From Paracoccus liaowanqingii (GTDB lineage Bacteria > Pseudomonadota > Alphaproteobacteria > Rhodobacterales > Rhodobacteraceae), in NCBI RefSeq assembly GCF_004683865.2, contig NZ_CP038439.1, positions 2,668,001-2,732,000 of the forward strand: a stretch of DNA of 64,000 nt, in the 5' to 3' direction. The notes beneath the pieces were generated by a model that saw nothing but the letters and a program-made list of their open reading frames with translations, had not been told where the DNA came from and did not search any database. Below, piece after piece: positions 1-8,971 of the stretch. The translations under genes were made by a program, and so were the position numbers. Numbering within the stretch: the first letter of the stretch is position 1; each line of letters opens with the position of its first letter.

Positions 1-19
1 TGCGTTGCAGCGGCGCGTC

Positions 20-25
20 TATAGT
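20..25 (+). promoter_or_regulatory. -10-like hexamer upstream of opgG
   Basis: TATAGT matches five of six bases of the sigma70 -10 consensus and lies about 30 nt before the opgG start codon. The matching -35 would fall at or beyond the window edge, so the promoter cannot be confirmed. Confidence 0.3.
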
Positions 26-54
26 CCAACGGTTCCATCGAGACATTCCCACAC

Positions 55-1614
55 ATGAAGCGCCGTCAATTCCTGAATGCCGCCACAGCCCTTGCCGCCG
101 GCGGGACGCTGATGGCGGTTCCCGCACAGGCCCAGGCCCCTGCCGACGACCAGCCGGCCGGTTTCGGCCCGCCCGCGCCTGCGCCCTTCGATTTCGAGCA
201 GGTCGCCGCCCTGGCCGCCCTGCGGTCGCAGAGCGTCTATGTGCAGCCGATCTCGGAACTGGTGGGCACCTTCGCCGACCTAGACTACGACCATTACCGG
301 GGCATCCGCTTCCGCCGCGATCTGGATCCGCTGGCGGGGCAGAAGGCCTTCGGCGTCGACCTGCTGTCGCCCGGCTCGATCTTCTACGAGCCGGTGCAGA
401 TCAACCTGGTCCGCGACGGCATCACCCGGCCCATCCCCTTCGATCCCGCGATGCTGGAATTCGATCCCGCGCAGTTCCCCGACGGCCCGGATCTGGAGAC
501 GATCGGCAACATGGGCTGGTCGGGCTTCCGGATGCGCACGGTCCTGAACCGCCCCGGCATCATGGACGAGTTCGTGGTCTTCCAGGGCGCCAGCTATTTC
601 CGCGCCGTCGCGCGCGGCACGCTCTATGGTCTGTCGGCACGCGGCCTGGCGATCAAGACCGGCAGCCCGGATGGCGAGGAATTCCCGCTGTTCACCGATT
701 TCTGGATCGTCGAGCCCGCCCCCGGCCAGACCACGGTGCGGATCTATGCGATCCTCGACAGCCGCTCGGTCGCGGCGGCCTTCCAGTTCGACATCTCGCC
801 CGGCGCGGTGACGATGGTGCGCACCCATGTCGCCCTGTTCCCGCGCACCGACCTGCGCGAGACGGGGCTGGCGCCCCTGACCTCGATGTTCTGGTTCAGC
901 CCGGCCTCGCGCCGCGAGGTGGACGACTACCGCCCCGCCTGCCACGACAACGACGGCTTGCAGATGCAGACCGGCGCCGGAGAGGCGCTCTGGCGCGGGC
1001 TGATGGCGCCGCGCAAGATCCAGATCTCCAGCTTCACCGACAGCGATCCGCGGGGCTTCGGACTGGTGCAGCGCGCGCGCGACTTCGAATCCTTCCAGGA
1101 TGCCGAGGCGATGTACCACCTGCGCCCCTCGGCCTGGATCCAGCCCGAAGGGGACTGGGGCGAGGGCGAGGTCCGGCTGATCGAGATCCCGGTCGAGAAC
1201 GAGTTCAACGACAACATCGTCAGCTACTGGCTGCCCAAGGAGCCGCTCATGCGCGGCGAACGCCGCGATTTCCGCTATCGGATGAGCTTTGCCGCCCTGC
1301 CGCCCAGTGAGATGCCCCTGGCCAAGGTGCGGCAGGTCCGCTCGGGCCGCTCGATCAATGTCGAGACGACGCGCAGCTATGTCATCGACTTCGATCTGGG
1401 CATGTTCCGCGAGACGCTGCCCAACTATCAGGTCAGCGCCTCGGAAGGGCGGATCGTGCATGCCTATATCAAGCAGCTGCCCGAGCAGAACGCCCTGCGC
1501 CTGGCCTTCGAGTTCGAGCCGGGCCGGATCGAGCTGTCCGAGCTGCGCGCCGTGCTGACCGATCCCGACGGGCTTGCGCTGAGCGAGACCTGGCTGACCC
1601 GCTGGACGGCATGA
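55..1614 (+). CDS. opgG: Glucan biosynthesis protein OpgG/OpgD (periplasmic)
   Basis: 519 aa, the usual size for the OpgG/OpgD (MdoG/MdoD) family, which acts in the periplasm on osmoregulated periplasmic glucans. The N-terminus is KRRQFLNAA followed by a hydrophobic stretch and AQAQA. This looks like a twin-arginine (Tat) signal and would make it more OpgD-like. The body has the family's conserved blocks, for example the region around FWFSPASRR at about residue 281 and the SYWLPKEPL block in the C-terminal half. It overlaps the downstream glucosyltransferase by ATGA (1611-1614), so the two are translationally coupled. Choosing opgG over opgD is uncertain; the family is not. Confidence 0.93.
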   Translation: MKRRQFLNAATALAAGGTLMAVPAQAQAPADDQPAGFGPPAPAPFDFEQVAALAALRSQSVYVQPISELVGTFADLDYDHYRGIRFRRDLDPLAGQKAFGVDLLSPGSIFYEPVQINLVRDGITRPIPFDPAMLEFDPAQFPDGPDLETIGNMGWSGFRMRTVLNRPGIMDEFVVFQGASYFRAVARGTLYGLSARGLAIKTGSPDGEEFPLFTDFWIVEPAPGQTTVRIYAILDSRSVAAAFQFDISPGAVTMVRTHVALFPRTDLRETGLAPLTSMFWFSPASRREVDDYRPACHDNDGLQMQTGAGEALWRGLMAPRKIQISSFTDSDPRGFGLVQRARDFESFQDAEAMYHLRPSAWIQPEGDWGEGEVRLIEIPVENEFNDNIVSYWLPKEPLMRGERRDFRYRMSFAALPPSEMPLAKVRQVRSGRSINVETTRSYVIDFDLGMFRETLPNYQVSASEGRIVHAYIKQLPEQNALRLAFEFEPGRIELSELRAVLTDPDGLALSETWLTRWTA

Positions 1615-3740
1615 CCTCCGCGCTTGACCTGACGCCGACCGACCGGCAGGGCGCCGCGTCGACGGGCGCGGATGCGCGCCCGGCCGTGCCGCCCTTGGCG
1701 CCGCTGGACATGCCGGTGCAGGATTTCACCCGCCCGGCCCAGGGCGGTCCTGACCGGGTCCGCAACGGGCTGCGCGTCTGGATGGCGCGGCTGATCGCCT
1801 TCGGCGGCACCGCCGCGCTGGCGGTCGTGGGCTTTTCCCAGATGCTGGCCGCCTTCGGCGCCAACCCGACGCCGATGCAGATCGCGCTGCTGATCCTGTT
1901 CGTGCCGACCTTTGCCTGGGTCGGGTTTTCCTTCTGTGGCACGCTGGCGGGGTTCCTGGCCCCGACCCTGACCACCCCCGAGGGGCCGAACGACGCCCGG
2001 CTGGTGATCGTCATGCCGATCTATCACGAGGATGTGGCGGTCAGCACCGGCTTGCTGGTGGCGCTGGCGCGTGAACTGGACGCCCTCGGGATGGGCCGGC
2101 GGACCGAGATCTTCGTGCTGTCCGACACTCGCAATCCCGAGATCGCGGTGAACGAGACGCTGGTGATCGACGCGGCGCGCGCCCTGTCGCCGCTGCCGAT
2201 CTGGTATCGCCGCCGCCTGACCAACGAGGACCGCAAGTCCGGCAACCTGGCGCAGTTCATCCGCAACTGGGGCGGGCGCTATGACCAGATGGTCGTGCTG
2301 GACGCCGACAGCGTGATGTCGGGCGCCACCATCAAGGCCCTGTCGGCGCGCATGAATGCCGATCCGCGCATGGGCCTGATCCAGACCATGCCGATGCTGG
2401 TCGGCGGAGAGACGATCTTTGCCCGCCTGACCCAGTTCGCGGGCCGGGTCTATGGCCCGATGATCGCGCGCGGCGTGGCCGCCTGGTCGGGCAATACCGG
2501 CAACTACTGGGGCCACAACGCCATCATCCGGGTCGAGGCCTTCGCCCGCGCCTGCGGGTTGCCCACCCTGCCCGGCTCGCCCCCCTTCGGGGGCACGATC
2601 CTCAGCCACGATTTCGTCGAGGCGGCGGCCATGTGCCGTGCGGGCTGGACGGTGCGTCTGGACCACGACCTGCGCGGCAGCTTCGAGGGCTGCCCGCCCA
2701 CGCTGCTGGACATGGCCGCGCGCGAGCGCCGGTGGGCGCAGGGCAACCTGCAGCATTCCCGCCTGCTGGCCATCCGGGGCCTGCGTGGCGTCAGCCGGGC
2801 GCATTTCATCATCGGCATCATGGGATTCCTGATGAGCCCGCTGTGGCTGGCCCTGATCCTGGTGGGTCTGGTCCTGTCAGCCACGGTGCTGCTGTCCACG
2901 CCGGAATACTTCCCGAACTCGTACCAGCTGTTCCCCGAATGGCCGGTCTTCGACAGTCGCCGGATGCTGTGGCTGTTCGTGGGCGCGATGACGCTGCTGC
3001 TGCTGCCCAAGTTCATCGCCACCTTCCGCGCCTGGCTGCGCCCCCTGGCCCGCCAGTCCGGCGGGCGGGTGCGCATCTTCGCCAGCGCCCTCTTCGAGAC
3101 GATCCTGTCTGCGCTGATCGCGCCGGTGCAGATGCTGGTCCAGACGCGGCAGATCTTCGAGATCCTGTCGGGCCGCGACAGTGGCTGGGACGCGCAGACC
3201 CGCGCGGGCTCCATGCCCTCCTGGGGCGTGGTGGCGCGGCACCACTGGGCGCATGTGGTCTTGGGCCTGGGCACGCTGGTCGTGCTGGCGCGGTTCTCGC
3301 CCGAGCAGCTGATCTGGCTGTCGCCGATCCTGGCGGGGCTGATCCTGTCGCCGCTGACCTCGCGCCTGTCGGCCAGCCCGGTCTTCGGCCGGTGGGCACG
3401 ACTGCGCGGGCTGCTGGTCACCCCCGAGGAACGCGATCCCCCGGTGATCCTGTCCGAGGCCGCCGCCATCACCCGCAGCCTGCCCCAGCCCGTCACGGGC
3501 CCGGCGGCCCTGATGCGCTTGGCCGAGGACCCCGACCTGCTGGCCCGCCACAGCGCCCTGCTGGCCCCCCTGCCCGACGACCTGCCCCGCGCCCTGCGCC
3601 TGGACCGTGTCACGGCGGGGGCCAAGATCGACCACGCCGCCAGCCGCGGACAGGCCCTGCGGGACCTGGACCCGGCCGAGACCGACGCCATGCTTCTGGA
3701 CGCCGCCCTTCTGACCCGCTGGAGCCGGCTGCCCGCATGA
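1611..3740 (+). CDS. opgH: Glucan glucosyltransferase OpgH (MdoH)
   Basis: 709-aa inner-membrane GT2 glucosyltransferase that makes the beta-glucan backbone of periplasmic glucans from UDP-glucose. An N-terminal hydrophobic pair (about residues 60-115) precedes the cytoplasmic catalytic domain, which has VVLDADSVMSG (the DxD nucleotide-sugar motif) and RERRWAQGNLQH (the [Q/R]xxRW-type acceptor motif). Several C-terminal membrane segments follow. It is shorter than the E. coli protein (about 847 aa), mainly in the cytoplasmic N-terminal extension. The start overlaps the opgG stop and its own stop overlaps the opgC start, each as ATGA. Confidence 0.95.
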   Translation: MTSALDLTPTDRQGAASTGADARPAVPPLAPLDMPVQDFTRPAQGGPDRVRNGLRVWMARLIAFGGTAALAVVGFSQMLAAFGANPTPMQIALLILFVPTFAWVGFSFCGTLAGFLAPTLTTPEGPNDARLVIVMPIYHEDVAVSTGLLVALARELDALGMGRRTEIFVLSDTRNPEIAVNETLVIDAARALSPLPIWYRRRLTNEDRKSGNLAQFIRNWGGRYDQMVVLDADSVMSGATIKALSARMNADPRMGLIQTMPMLVGGETIFARLTQFAGRVYGPMIARGVAAWSGNTGNYWGHNAIIRVEAFARACGLPTLPGSPPFGGTILSHDFVEAAAMCRAGWTVRLDHDLRGSFEGCPPTLLDMAARERRWAQGNLQHSRLLAIRGLRGVSRAHFIIGIMGFLMSPLWLALILVGLVLSATVLLSTPEYFPNSYQLFPEWPVFDSRRMLWLFVGAMTLLLLPKFIATFRAWLRPLARQSGGRVRIFASALFETILSALIAPVQMLVQTRQIFEILSGRDSGWDAQTRAGSMPSWGVVARHHWAHVVLGLGTLVVLARFSPEQLIWLSPILAGLILSPLTSRLSASPVFGRWARLRGLLVTPEERDPPVILSEAAAITRSLPQPVTGPAALMRLAEDPDLLARHSALLAPLPDDLPRALRLDRVTAGAKIDHAASRGQALRDLDPAETDAMLLDAALLTRWSRLPA

Positions 3741-4897
3741 ACCGTCTTATCGCGCTGGACATGCTGCGCGGCTACGCGCTGGTCAGCATCATGGTCAATC
3801 ACATGCCGATCTCGGCCATGCGGCAGGTGACGCTGCCCAATTTCTCGATCTTCGACGCGTCCGAGATGTTCGTGCTGCTGTCGGGCTTTCTGGTCGGCAT
3901 CGTCTGGCTGGCCGTCGAGGCCCGCGAGGGGCGCCGCACCGCGCAGCGCCGCTTCGGCCGCCGCGCCTTCGAGGTCTGGCGCGCGATGATCGTCGGCGCC
4001 GTGCTGATGGCGCTGCTGTCGGCGGCGCTGCTGGCGCTGGACCGGCCCCATACCGCGATCTGGAACCAGTATGCGACCTGGGTGCTGGACAATCCCGTGG
4101 GCTTCATCGGGACGGTCGCGACCTTCTGGGTGCAGCCCAACATCATCGACGTGCTGGCCGTCTATGTGATCCTGATCACCCTGTCGCTGGTCGTGGTGCC
4201 GCTGATGCTGCGCTGGCCCTGGGTCGTGGCTGTCGGTTCGGTCCTGCTGTGGTGGCATGCGCCCACACTGAACGCGATGGTCCCCAACCACCGGGTCGAG
4301 GGGGGGTTCCTCTTCAACCCCTTCGGCTGGCAGATGCTGTTCTATACCGGCGTGGCGATGGGCCTCTTTCGCCAGCGCATCATGGCGGCGCTGTGGCCGT
4401 GGCGGCACCTGCTGACCGTGCTGGCCTTGGGCATGTTCGCCTTCGGCAGCGCCATCGTCATCGGCGCCAAGATCGGAGAGCCCGCCCTGGCCTTCCGCGA
4501 AGCGCTGAAGCTGGTCTATGGCAGCATCGACAAGTGGAGCCTGGACGGCACCCGCTATCTGGCCATCGTCGCCGCCGCCTGGCTGGTGGCCGTGCCCTTG
4601 GCCCGCCCGATGGAAGGGCTGGCCGCCACCCGGATCGGCGTCGCGCTGCAGCAGATCGGCCGGGGGGGGCTCTTGTCCTTCGTGGCCTGCGTGCTGCTGT
4701 CGGTCCTGGGCGATTCGCTGCAGATGACCCCTGCGGACCAGAGCATCTGGCGCCGGCTGGCGGTCGACATCTGGGCCTGCCTGGCGCTGTGGTGGATCTC
4801 GGCCCTGTGGCTGCAGTATGGGGCGCCGTGGCAGCGCGCCCGCAAGGAGGCTCAGGCGGCCCGCCGCCTGTCCCGGCGCGGCCCGCCCATCCGCTAG
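3737..4897 (+). CDS. opgC: OpgC-type integral membrane acyl/succinyltransferase
   Basis: 386 aa from the ATG at 3737, which overlaps the opgH stop (ATGA). The reading frame runs open much further upstream, but only this start gives the conserved N-terminus MNRLIALDMLRGYALV. OpgC proteins have about ten membrane segments and transfer charged acyl groups such as succinyl to periplasmic glucans. The LDMLRGYAL and DASEMFVLLSGFLVG blocks and repeated hydrophobic stretches fit this family. The C-terminus is basic and cytoplasmic. It closes the opgGHC operon and is convergent with the next gene, 6 nt away. Confidence 0.9.
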   Translation: MNRLIALDMLRGYALVSIMVNHMPISAMRQVTLPNFSIFDASEMFVLLSGFLVGIVWLAVEAREGRRTAQRRFGRRAFEVWRAMIVGAVLMALLSAALLALDRPHTAIWNQYATWVLDNPVGFIGTVATFWVQPNIIDVLAVYVILITLSLVVVPLMLRWPWVVAVGSVLLWWHAPTLNAMVPNHRVEGGFLFNPFGWQMLFYTGVAMGLFRQRIMAALWPWRHLLTVLALGMFAFGSAIVIGAKIGEPALAFREALKLVYGSIDKWSLDGTRYLAIVAAAWLVAVPLARPMEGLAATRIGVALQQIGRGGLLSFVACVLLSVLGDSLQMTPADQSIWRRLAVDIWACLALWWISALWLQYGAPWQRARKEAQAARRLSRRGPPIR

Positions 4898-4903
4898 GCT
4901 TCG

Positions 4904-7036
4904 CTAGATCGCGACCGGCACGGTGCGGGCATATTGCAGCTTGCGCCCGTGCCCCGCATCGATCCCGCCCGACGGGCAGGCCGCCCCCCGGGTCCACCAC
5001 AGATCGAAGGCCAGCGTGCCCGCGACCGGGTCATGGACCGGCACGAAGGACGCCTTGTACAGGCAGGCCGGGCGCGGATGCAGCAGCGGCGCCAGGCTCC
5101 AGTCGACCTCGGTCCAGGATCCCGGCTTGAAGATCCCGAAATAGAGGTTCCCGTCCTGGCGGGAATAGAGCAGGCAGACCAGCCGGTCGCCCACCCATTT
5201 CACCTCGTGATGATGCGCCATCCGGAAGACGCTGAGGGGCGTCTGCGCCGCATCCAGCGTCCACGGCCCCTGCAGCGTGGGCGCGGTCCAGTGGTGCATC
5301 ACGGGCCGGTCGATCGTCCACATGTGCCACAGCCCCGCCTCGGGATCGTAGATCATCGTCGGCGACAGCATGATGTTATGGTCCGCCGGCAGGCGCATCA
5401 GCTCGATCGGCTCCGACCAGCCATGGCCGTCGCGGGTCGTGCGGCACCGCAGCACCACGTCGGAATTGGCCGGTCCGCGATCGCCCTCCGAGCGGGGCTC
5501 GTAGGCCCGCCAAGCCACGACCAGCACCCCGGCGACGGGGTCATGGGTGATGAAGGTGTCGCTGTTGTAGGCGCCGGTGACCGGCTTGCGGACATCCAGC
5601 GGCTGCGGCACGTCCGCCAGCAGCGTCCAGGTCAGCCGGTCGTTCGAACCGTAGAGGAACGGATCCTCCAGCGCCGGACCCCGGGGATAGGCGGTGATGG
5701 CGCAAAGATACCGATAGCCGCAGAGATCGACGGGCAGTTCCACGATGCAGGGATGGATGACGTTCTCGCCGGGCGTGTAGGTCGTCTGCAGGCTGGCGGC
5801 AGAGGGCGGGCCATCGGTGGCGACGTGGCCCAGCCAGCCGGTGCCCGGATGGAAGTCCGGATCGCGATAAAGGTCCAGCGGCGCCGGCGCGGCGGGCTGG
5901 CCCGGCGTCGCGGAAAGGGCCTGCAACGCGGCATGGGACAATGGGGCGGGACGGCGCCCCAGATGACAGGGCCTGGGCGCGACCGGAGCCATCGCCTGCA
6001 CCGGGCCCACGACATTCGAGACGACCCACCGCCAGGCCGTGGCGGGGCCGCGCAGACGGGCGCGCAGCCATGCGCCGCGATGCTCGGCCCCCAGCTGGAC
6101 GCTGGACGACCGCGCCCCGGCGAGGGGCGTCCATCCGTCGTGGCCCAGACCTGTGTCATGGCGCTGCCACTGGATGTCGGCGATCAGGTCGGTGGACCGG
6201 CCCGGATCGACGGACAGCAGGTCGCCTGCGCGGGGCTCGCCCGCCACGGTCGGACGGACCGGCACGCCGTCCAGAGCATAGGCCGTCTCGACGCCCCAGA
6301 GGGGTTCGCGCTTATACAGCGCGGCAAAGCGGCTGGACCGGGACCGCCGGACCAGCCAGCCCTCCTCGACGGTCAGGGCCGCATCGCCCGGCCCGGGACG
6401 GAAGGTCGAGGCCAGCGCACGCTCCTCGCCGTTGTCGTCCTCCGGCTCTGGCAGATCGACGCGCAGCCACCATCGGCCGTCGCCGTCCGTCAGCCGCCGG
6501 TTGGTTTCCTGCCCGCCGCGCGGCCCGTCCTCGGGAAGCCAGACGCGCAGGCGCGGCACATGGGTCACCACCAGCCCGCACGCGGCGGGGATCGCCTGCC
6601 CGCGGGGCGTGCGAGTCTGGAAGGCGGCGGGGTTGAGCGCCGAGATCAGCACGATCTGATCCGCAATCGATGGCGCCACCTGACCGTCGACGGACCCGGT
6701 GGCGAGCTCGGCCAGCGGGATGCGCGCCGAGGCCCCCCATCTGGGAAAGCGATCGAACAGCGGATCGTTCGTCTGGTTGGGGCCGCGAATGACCAGATCG
6801 CCCGCCTCCAGGGTGAAGATCCGACGCAGCACGGGCGCGGGGCCCGCGTTCACCGCCGCGTCGCGCGAGGGGAAGAACCTGACCGCATGAGCCAGCAGGC
6901 CCGGGTCCAGATACGCGACGACCTCGGGCAGATCCACCGAAGGCTGCGACCGAAACGGTGCCGAGATTGCGGACCAGATGTCCTGAAACGTGCCTGACGC
7001 TGCCGCCGGGCTGCTGCCGGGCATGTCCATGGTCAT
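4904..7036 (-). CDS. Large mosaic protein with Ig-like segment and GH43-like beta-propeller C-terminus, function unknown
   Basis: 710 aa from the ATG at 7036, which has a perfect AGGAGG 8 nt upstream. The frame is open for 99 more codons upstream but without a ribosome site. No signal peptide is visible. Residues about 1-330 are unrecognised. About 335-410 resembles a bacterial Ig-like repeat, with a VAGEPRAGDLLSV-like start and an IQWQRHD core. About 465-710 has repeated blade motifs (YGSNDRLTWTLL, THDPVAGVLVVAW, SPTMIYDPEAGLWHMW, HHHEVKWVGDRLVCLLYS) like five-bladed propellers of the GH43/GH32 type. It sits tail-to-tail with opgC and head-to-head with the GT61 gene. A role in surface-glycan handling is inference; catalytic residues were not identified. 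Confidence 0.75.
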   Translation of the reverse strand: MTMDMPGSSPAAASGTFQDIWSAISAPFRSQPSVDLPEVVAYLDPGLLAHAVRFFPSRDAAVNAGPAPVLRRIFTLEAGDLVIRGPNQTNDPLFDRFPRWGASARIPLAELATGSVDGQVAPSIADQIVLISALNPAAFQTRTPRGQAIPAACGLVVTHVPRLRVWLPEDGPRGGQETNRRLTDGDGRWWLRVDLPEPEDDNGEERALASTFRPGPGDAALTVEEGWLVRRSRSSRFAALYKREPLWGVETAYALDGVPVRPTVAGEPRAGDLLSVDPGRSTDLIADIQWQRHDTGLGHDGWTPLAGARSSSVQLGAEHRGAWLRARLRGPATAWRWVVSNVVGPVQAMAPVAPRPCHLGRRPAPLSHAALQALSATPGQPAAPAPLDLYRDPDFHPGTGWLGHVATDGPPSAASLQTTYTPGENVIHPCIVELPVDLCGYRYLCAITAYPRGPALEDPFLYGSNDRLTWTLLADVPQPLDVRKPVTGAYNSDTFITHDPVAGVLVVAWRAYEPRSEGDRGPANSDVVLRCRTTRDGHGWSEPIELMRLPADHNIMLSPTMIYDPEAGLWHMWTIDRPVMHHWTAPTLQGPWTLDAAQTPLSVFRMAHHHEVKWVGDRLVCLLYSRQDGNLYFGIFKPGSWTEVDWSLAPLLHPRPACLYKASFVPVHDPVAGTLAFDLWWTRGAACPSGGIDAGHGRKLQYARTVPVAI

Positions 7037-7571
7037 GGGCCGACCCTCCTGCCGAGGGGGCCAGGAACGCGGCTGCTCGCCCCCAAGGATGCCGGGCCGG
7101 GGCCGCCTTGCAACTCTGGACAGCAGGGGAGGGGTGTGAAGGACAGATGTCTCATGAAGGAAAACGCCACCAAATACGGAATTACCAAGATCAAGATGAC
7201 AAATCGGCCGCACACCAAAAAGCACGTGCCGGTTGTTTGAAAAGCGGCAGCATAAACCACCGGAGTCCCGATACGCATCTATACCAAGATTTCGGGACGC
7301 GCGGCACAGCCGATAAACTGTCTTTTCAGGCAAAAACCCGCACCTAATACCTATCCAAAAAGTCAGGTCATCGGATCACAACTTAATATTTGATTAATAC
7401 ACGCATTCGTTCTTCTGCCCTTTTGTACAGGCCGGTCCACCTCGACCTTTTGTAGGAAACGGTTTAGATCATTGTCAACCGATCGCCCTTGTTTTGCTGG
7501 CCGTGCCAGAGGGCAAAGTCGGAGCAAGGTCAGCTTTCGATCCTTTGATCCTTAAATGGTGGGTGACTTTT
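7037..7571. other. Gene-free, comparatively AT-rich divergent intergenic region
   Basis: 535 nt between the start codons of the divergent propeller and GT61 genes. The part from about 7130 is clearly lower in G+C than anything around it (for example 7381-7400), in contrast to the GC-rich genes. It must hold both promoters. A nine-base direct repeat, CCTTTTGTA, occurs at 7419-7427 and 7446-7454. No convincing ORF is present; the upstream extensions of both neighbours lack ribosome sites. Confidence 0.6.
7419..7454 (+). repeat. Direct repeat CCTTTTGTA x2 upstream of GT61 gene
   Basis: Two identical 9-bp copies, 27 nt apart start to start, lie 118-153 nt before the chosen GT61 start codon. The spacing (about 2.6 helical turns) and location would suit an operator, but no regulator is identified. 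Confidence 0.4.
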
Positions 7572-8963
7572 ATGCACGAAAAATGGCGTTTGCCCCCGGC
7601 CGACATTCTGCACGTTCCGACGCTGCACGGGAATATCTCTTACATCGGCACCTCGCCCAGCTGGATCGTCCGCAAGGTCGATTCCGCGGAAATCCGCGCC
7701 TTCGCGGCCAGCGACAACGATGACCTGAAGGCCCAGCAGCAGGCCTCGATCGACCGCCGGATGGAGCTTCTGCCCAAGAATGTCCTGGAAGTCCGCAGTT
7801 CTCCGGTCGTGCTGCAGAACGCGCGCTTCGCGCATGGTCTGGTGACGCTTGGTGGGCGGTTCTGGCTGAACGGCGCCTCGGGAAACCGGGCCCGCAAGAA
7901 GTTCGAACTGGCCAACCCCGCCAAGGGCGAGGAAAGCCCCCATATCGCGCTGCTGCGCGAATCGCGCGACCACGCCACGTCGCCCATGCCGGTCTATGAC
8001 GCGGCCGAGGCGGCGGAACTGGACATCTCGATCGAGCTGAAGAACGGCTTCAACTACTATCACTTCCTGACCGAGACCCTGGGCTCGCTGGCGCATTACC
8101 TGGACGACACTTCGGACAGGCCGATCTCGCTGCACCTGCCCGACAACTCGATCAAGGGGTTCCTGCGCCGCTTCATCGACGCGATCTATCCCAGCCTGAC
8201 CCATCGCGTGCAGTTCGTCGTCAAGCCGGTGCGCTTCGACGCGGTGCGTTCGGTCTACAGCCACCAGCACTACCTGTCGGCGGTCAACGACCCCTTGGTC
8301 GAGCAGGCGCTGCAGGACGAGGGCACGGATCCGGCATGGCGCCAGATGGCCACCGATCCGCTGCATGTGAAGAAGGCCTGCATGCAGTCCTACGAATCCA
8401 GCCTGGGGCTGCTGCGCAAGGTCGCCCTGCTGCAGATGGAGCTGGCCAATGTTGGCCCGACCCCGCGCCTGATCTGGATGGATCGGGACGAGGGCGGCGA
8501 GGCCCGCGCGCGCGGCCTCAGCGGTCACGAGCCCCTGCTGGCCGAACTGACCGCCCGCGGCTTTGAGAAGGTCATCTTCGAGCGGCTGTCCCCGCTGGAG
8601 CAGATCGCGACCATGAACCGGGCCGACATCGTCATCGCGCCCCATGGGGCGGGACTGGCCAACATGGTCTTCGCCAAGCCCGGCGCACGGGTAATTGAAC
8701 TGGCCAACCGTCAGATCCAGTTGCACAGGTGGGGAGACTTCTTCAAATGTGCGCATGTTTCCCGGTGCCACTACGATACGGTCTTCGCCGATATCGAGGG
8801 CCATGACGATCCGACCACGAACCCGCCGATCTCGGCCGGGCTGAAGGGCGTCCGGATCGGCGCAAGGGCGACGGATCGGATTGTGCAGATTGTCGATGAA
8901 ACCCTCTCCCTGCCCGATCGCACCGTCTTCGGCGATCACGGACGGACAACGCACGTCGCCTGA
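7572..8963 (+). CDS. Glycosyltransferase family 61 protein
   Basis: 463 aa from the ATG at 7572 (MHEKWRLPPADILHV). A TTG 26 codons upstream (7494) is a possible longer start, but neither has a strong ribosome site. The GT61 (DUF563) signature is clear: the NGFNYYHFLTETLGSL block in the middle and the C-terminal IVIAPHGAGLANMVFAKPG block. Family members transfer sugars onto polysaccharides or glycoproteins in the cytoplasm, and in bacteria usually sit in capsule or exopolysaccharide loci. It is followed after 8 nt by a GT2 glycosyltransferase and then an acyltransferase, probably one operon. The sugar donor cannot be read from the sequence. Confidence 0.88.
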   Translation: MHEKWRLPPADILHVPTLHGNISYIGTSPSWIVRKVDSAEIRAFAASDNDDLKAQQQASIDRRMELLPKNVLEVRSSPVVLQNARFAHGLVTLGGRFWLNGASGNRARKKFELANPAKGEESPHIALLRESRDHATSPMPVYDAAEAAELDISIELKNGFNYYHFLTETLGSLAHYLDDTSDRPISLHLPDNSIKGFLRRFIDAIYPSLTHRVQFVVKPVRFDAVRSVYSHQHYLSAVNDPLVEQALQDEGTDPAWRQMATDPLHVKKACMQSYESSLGLLRKVALLQMELANVGPTPRLIWMDRDEGGEARARGLSGHEPLLAELTARGFEKVIFERLSPLEQIATMNRADIVIAPHGAGLANMVFAKPGARVIELANRQIQLHRWGDFFKCAHVSRCHYDTVFADIEGHDDPTTNPPISAGLKGVRIGARATDRIVQIVDETLSLPDRTVFGDHGRTTHVA

Positions 8964-8971
8964 TATCTCTC

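Noticed and set aside
280..1461. Long minus-strand ORF opposite opgG
   Set aside because: It is a shadow of the GC-rich codon pattern of opgG. Its translation is Arg/His/Gln-rich with no known motif, while the plus strand encodes a clear OpgG.
2504..4408. Long minus-strand ORF opposite opgH/opgC
   Set aside because: It is a shadow frame spanning two well-defined overlapping genes. No motif and no ribosome site.
4934..6997. 687-codon plus-strand ORF opposite the propeller gene
   Set aside because: The translation is full of Arg, Gln, His and Pro with no recognisable domain. The minus strand has a perfect ribosome site and recognisable blades.
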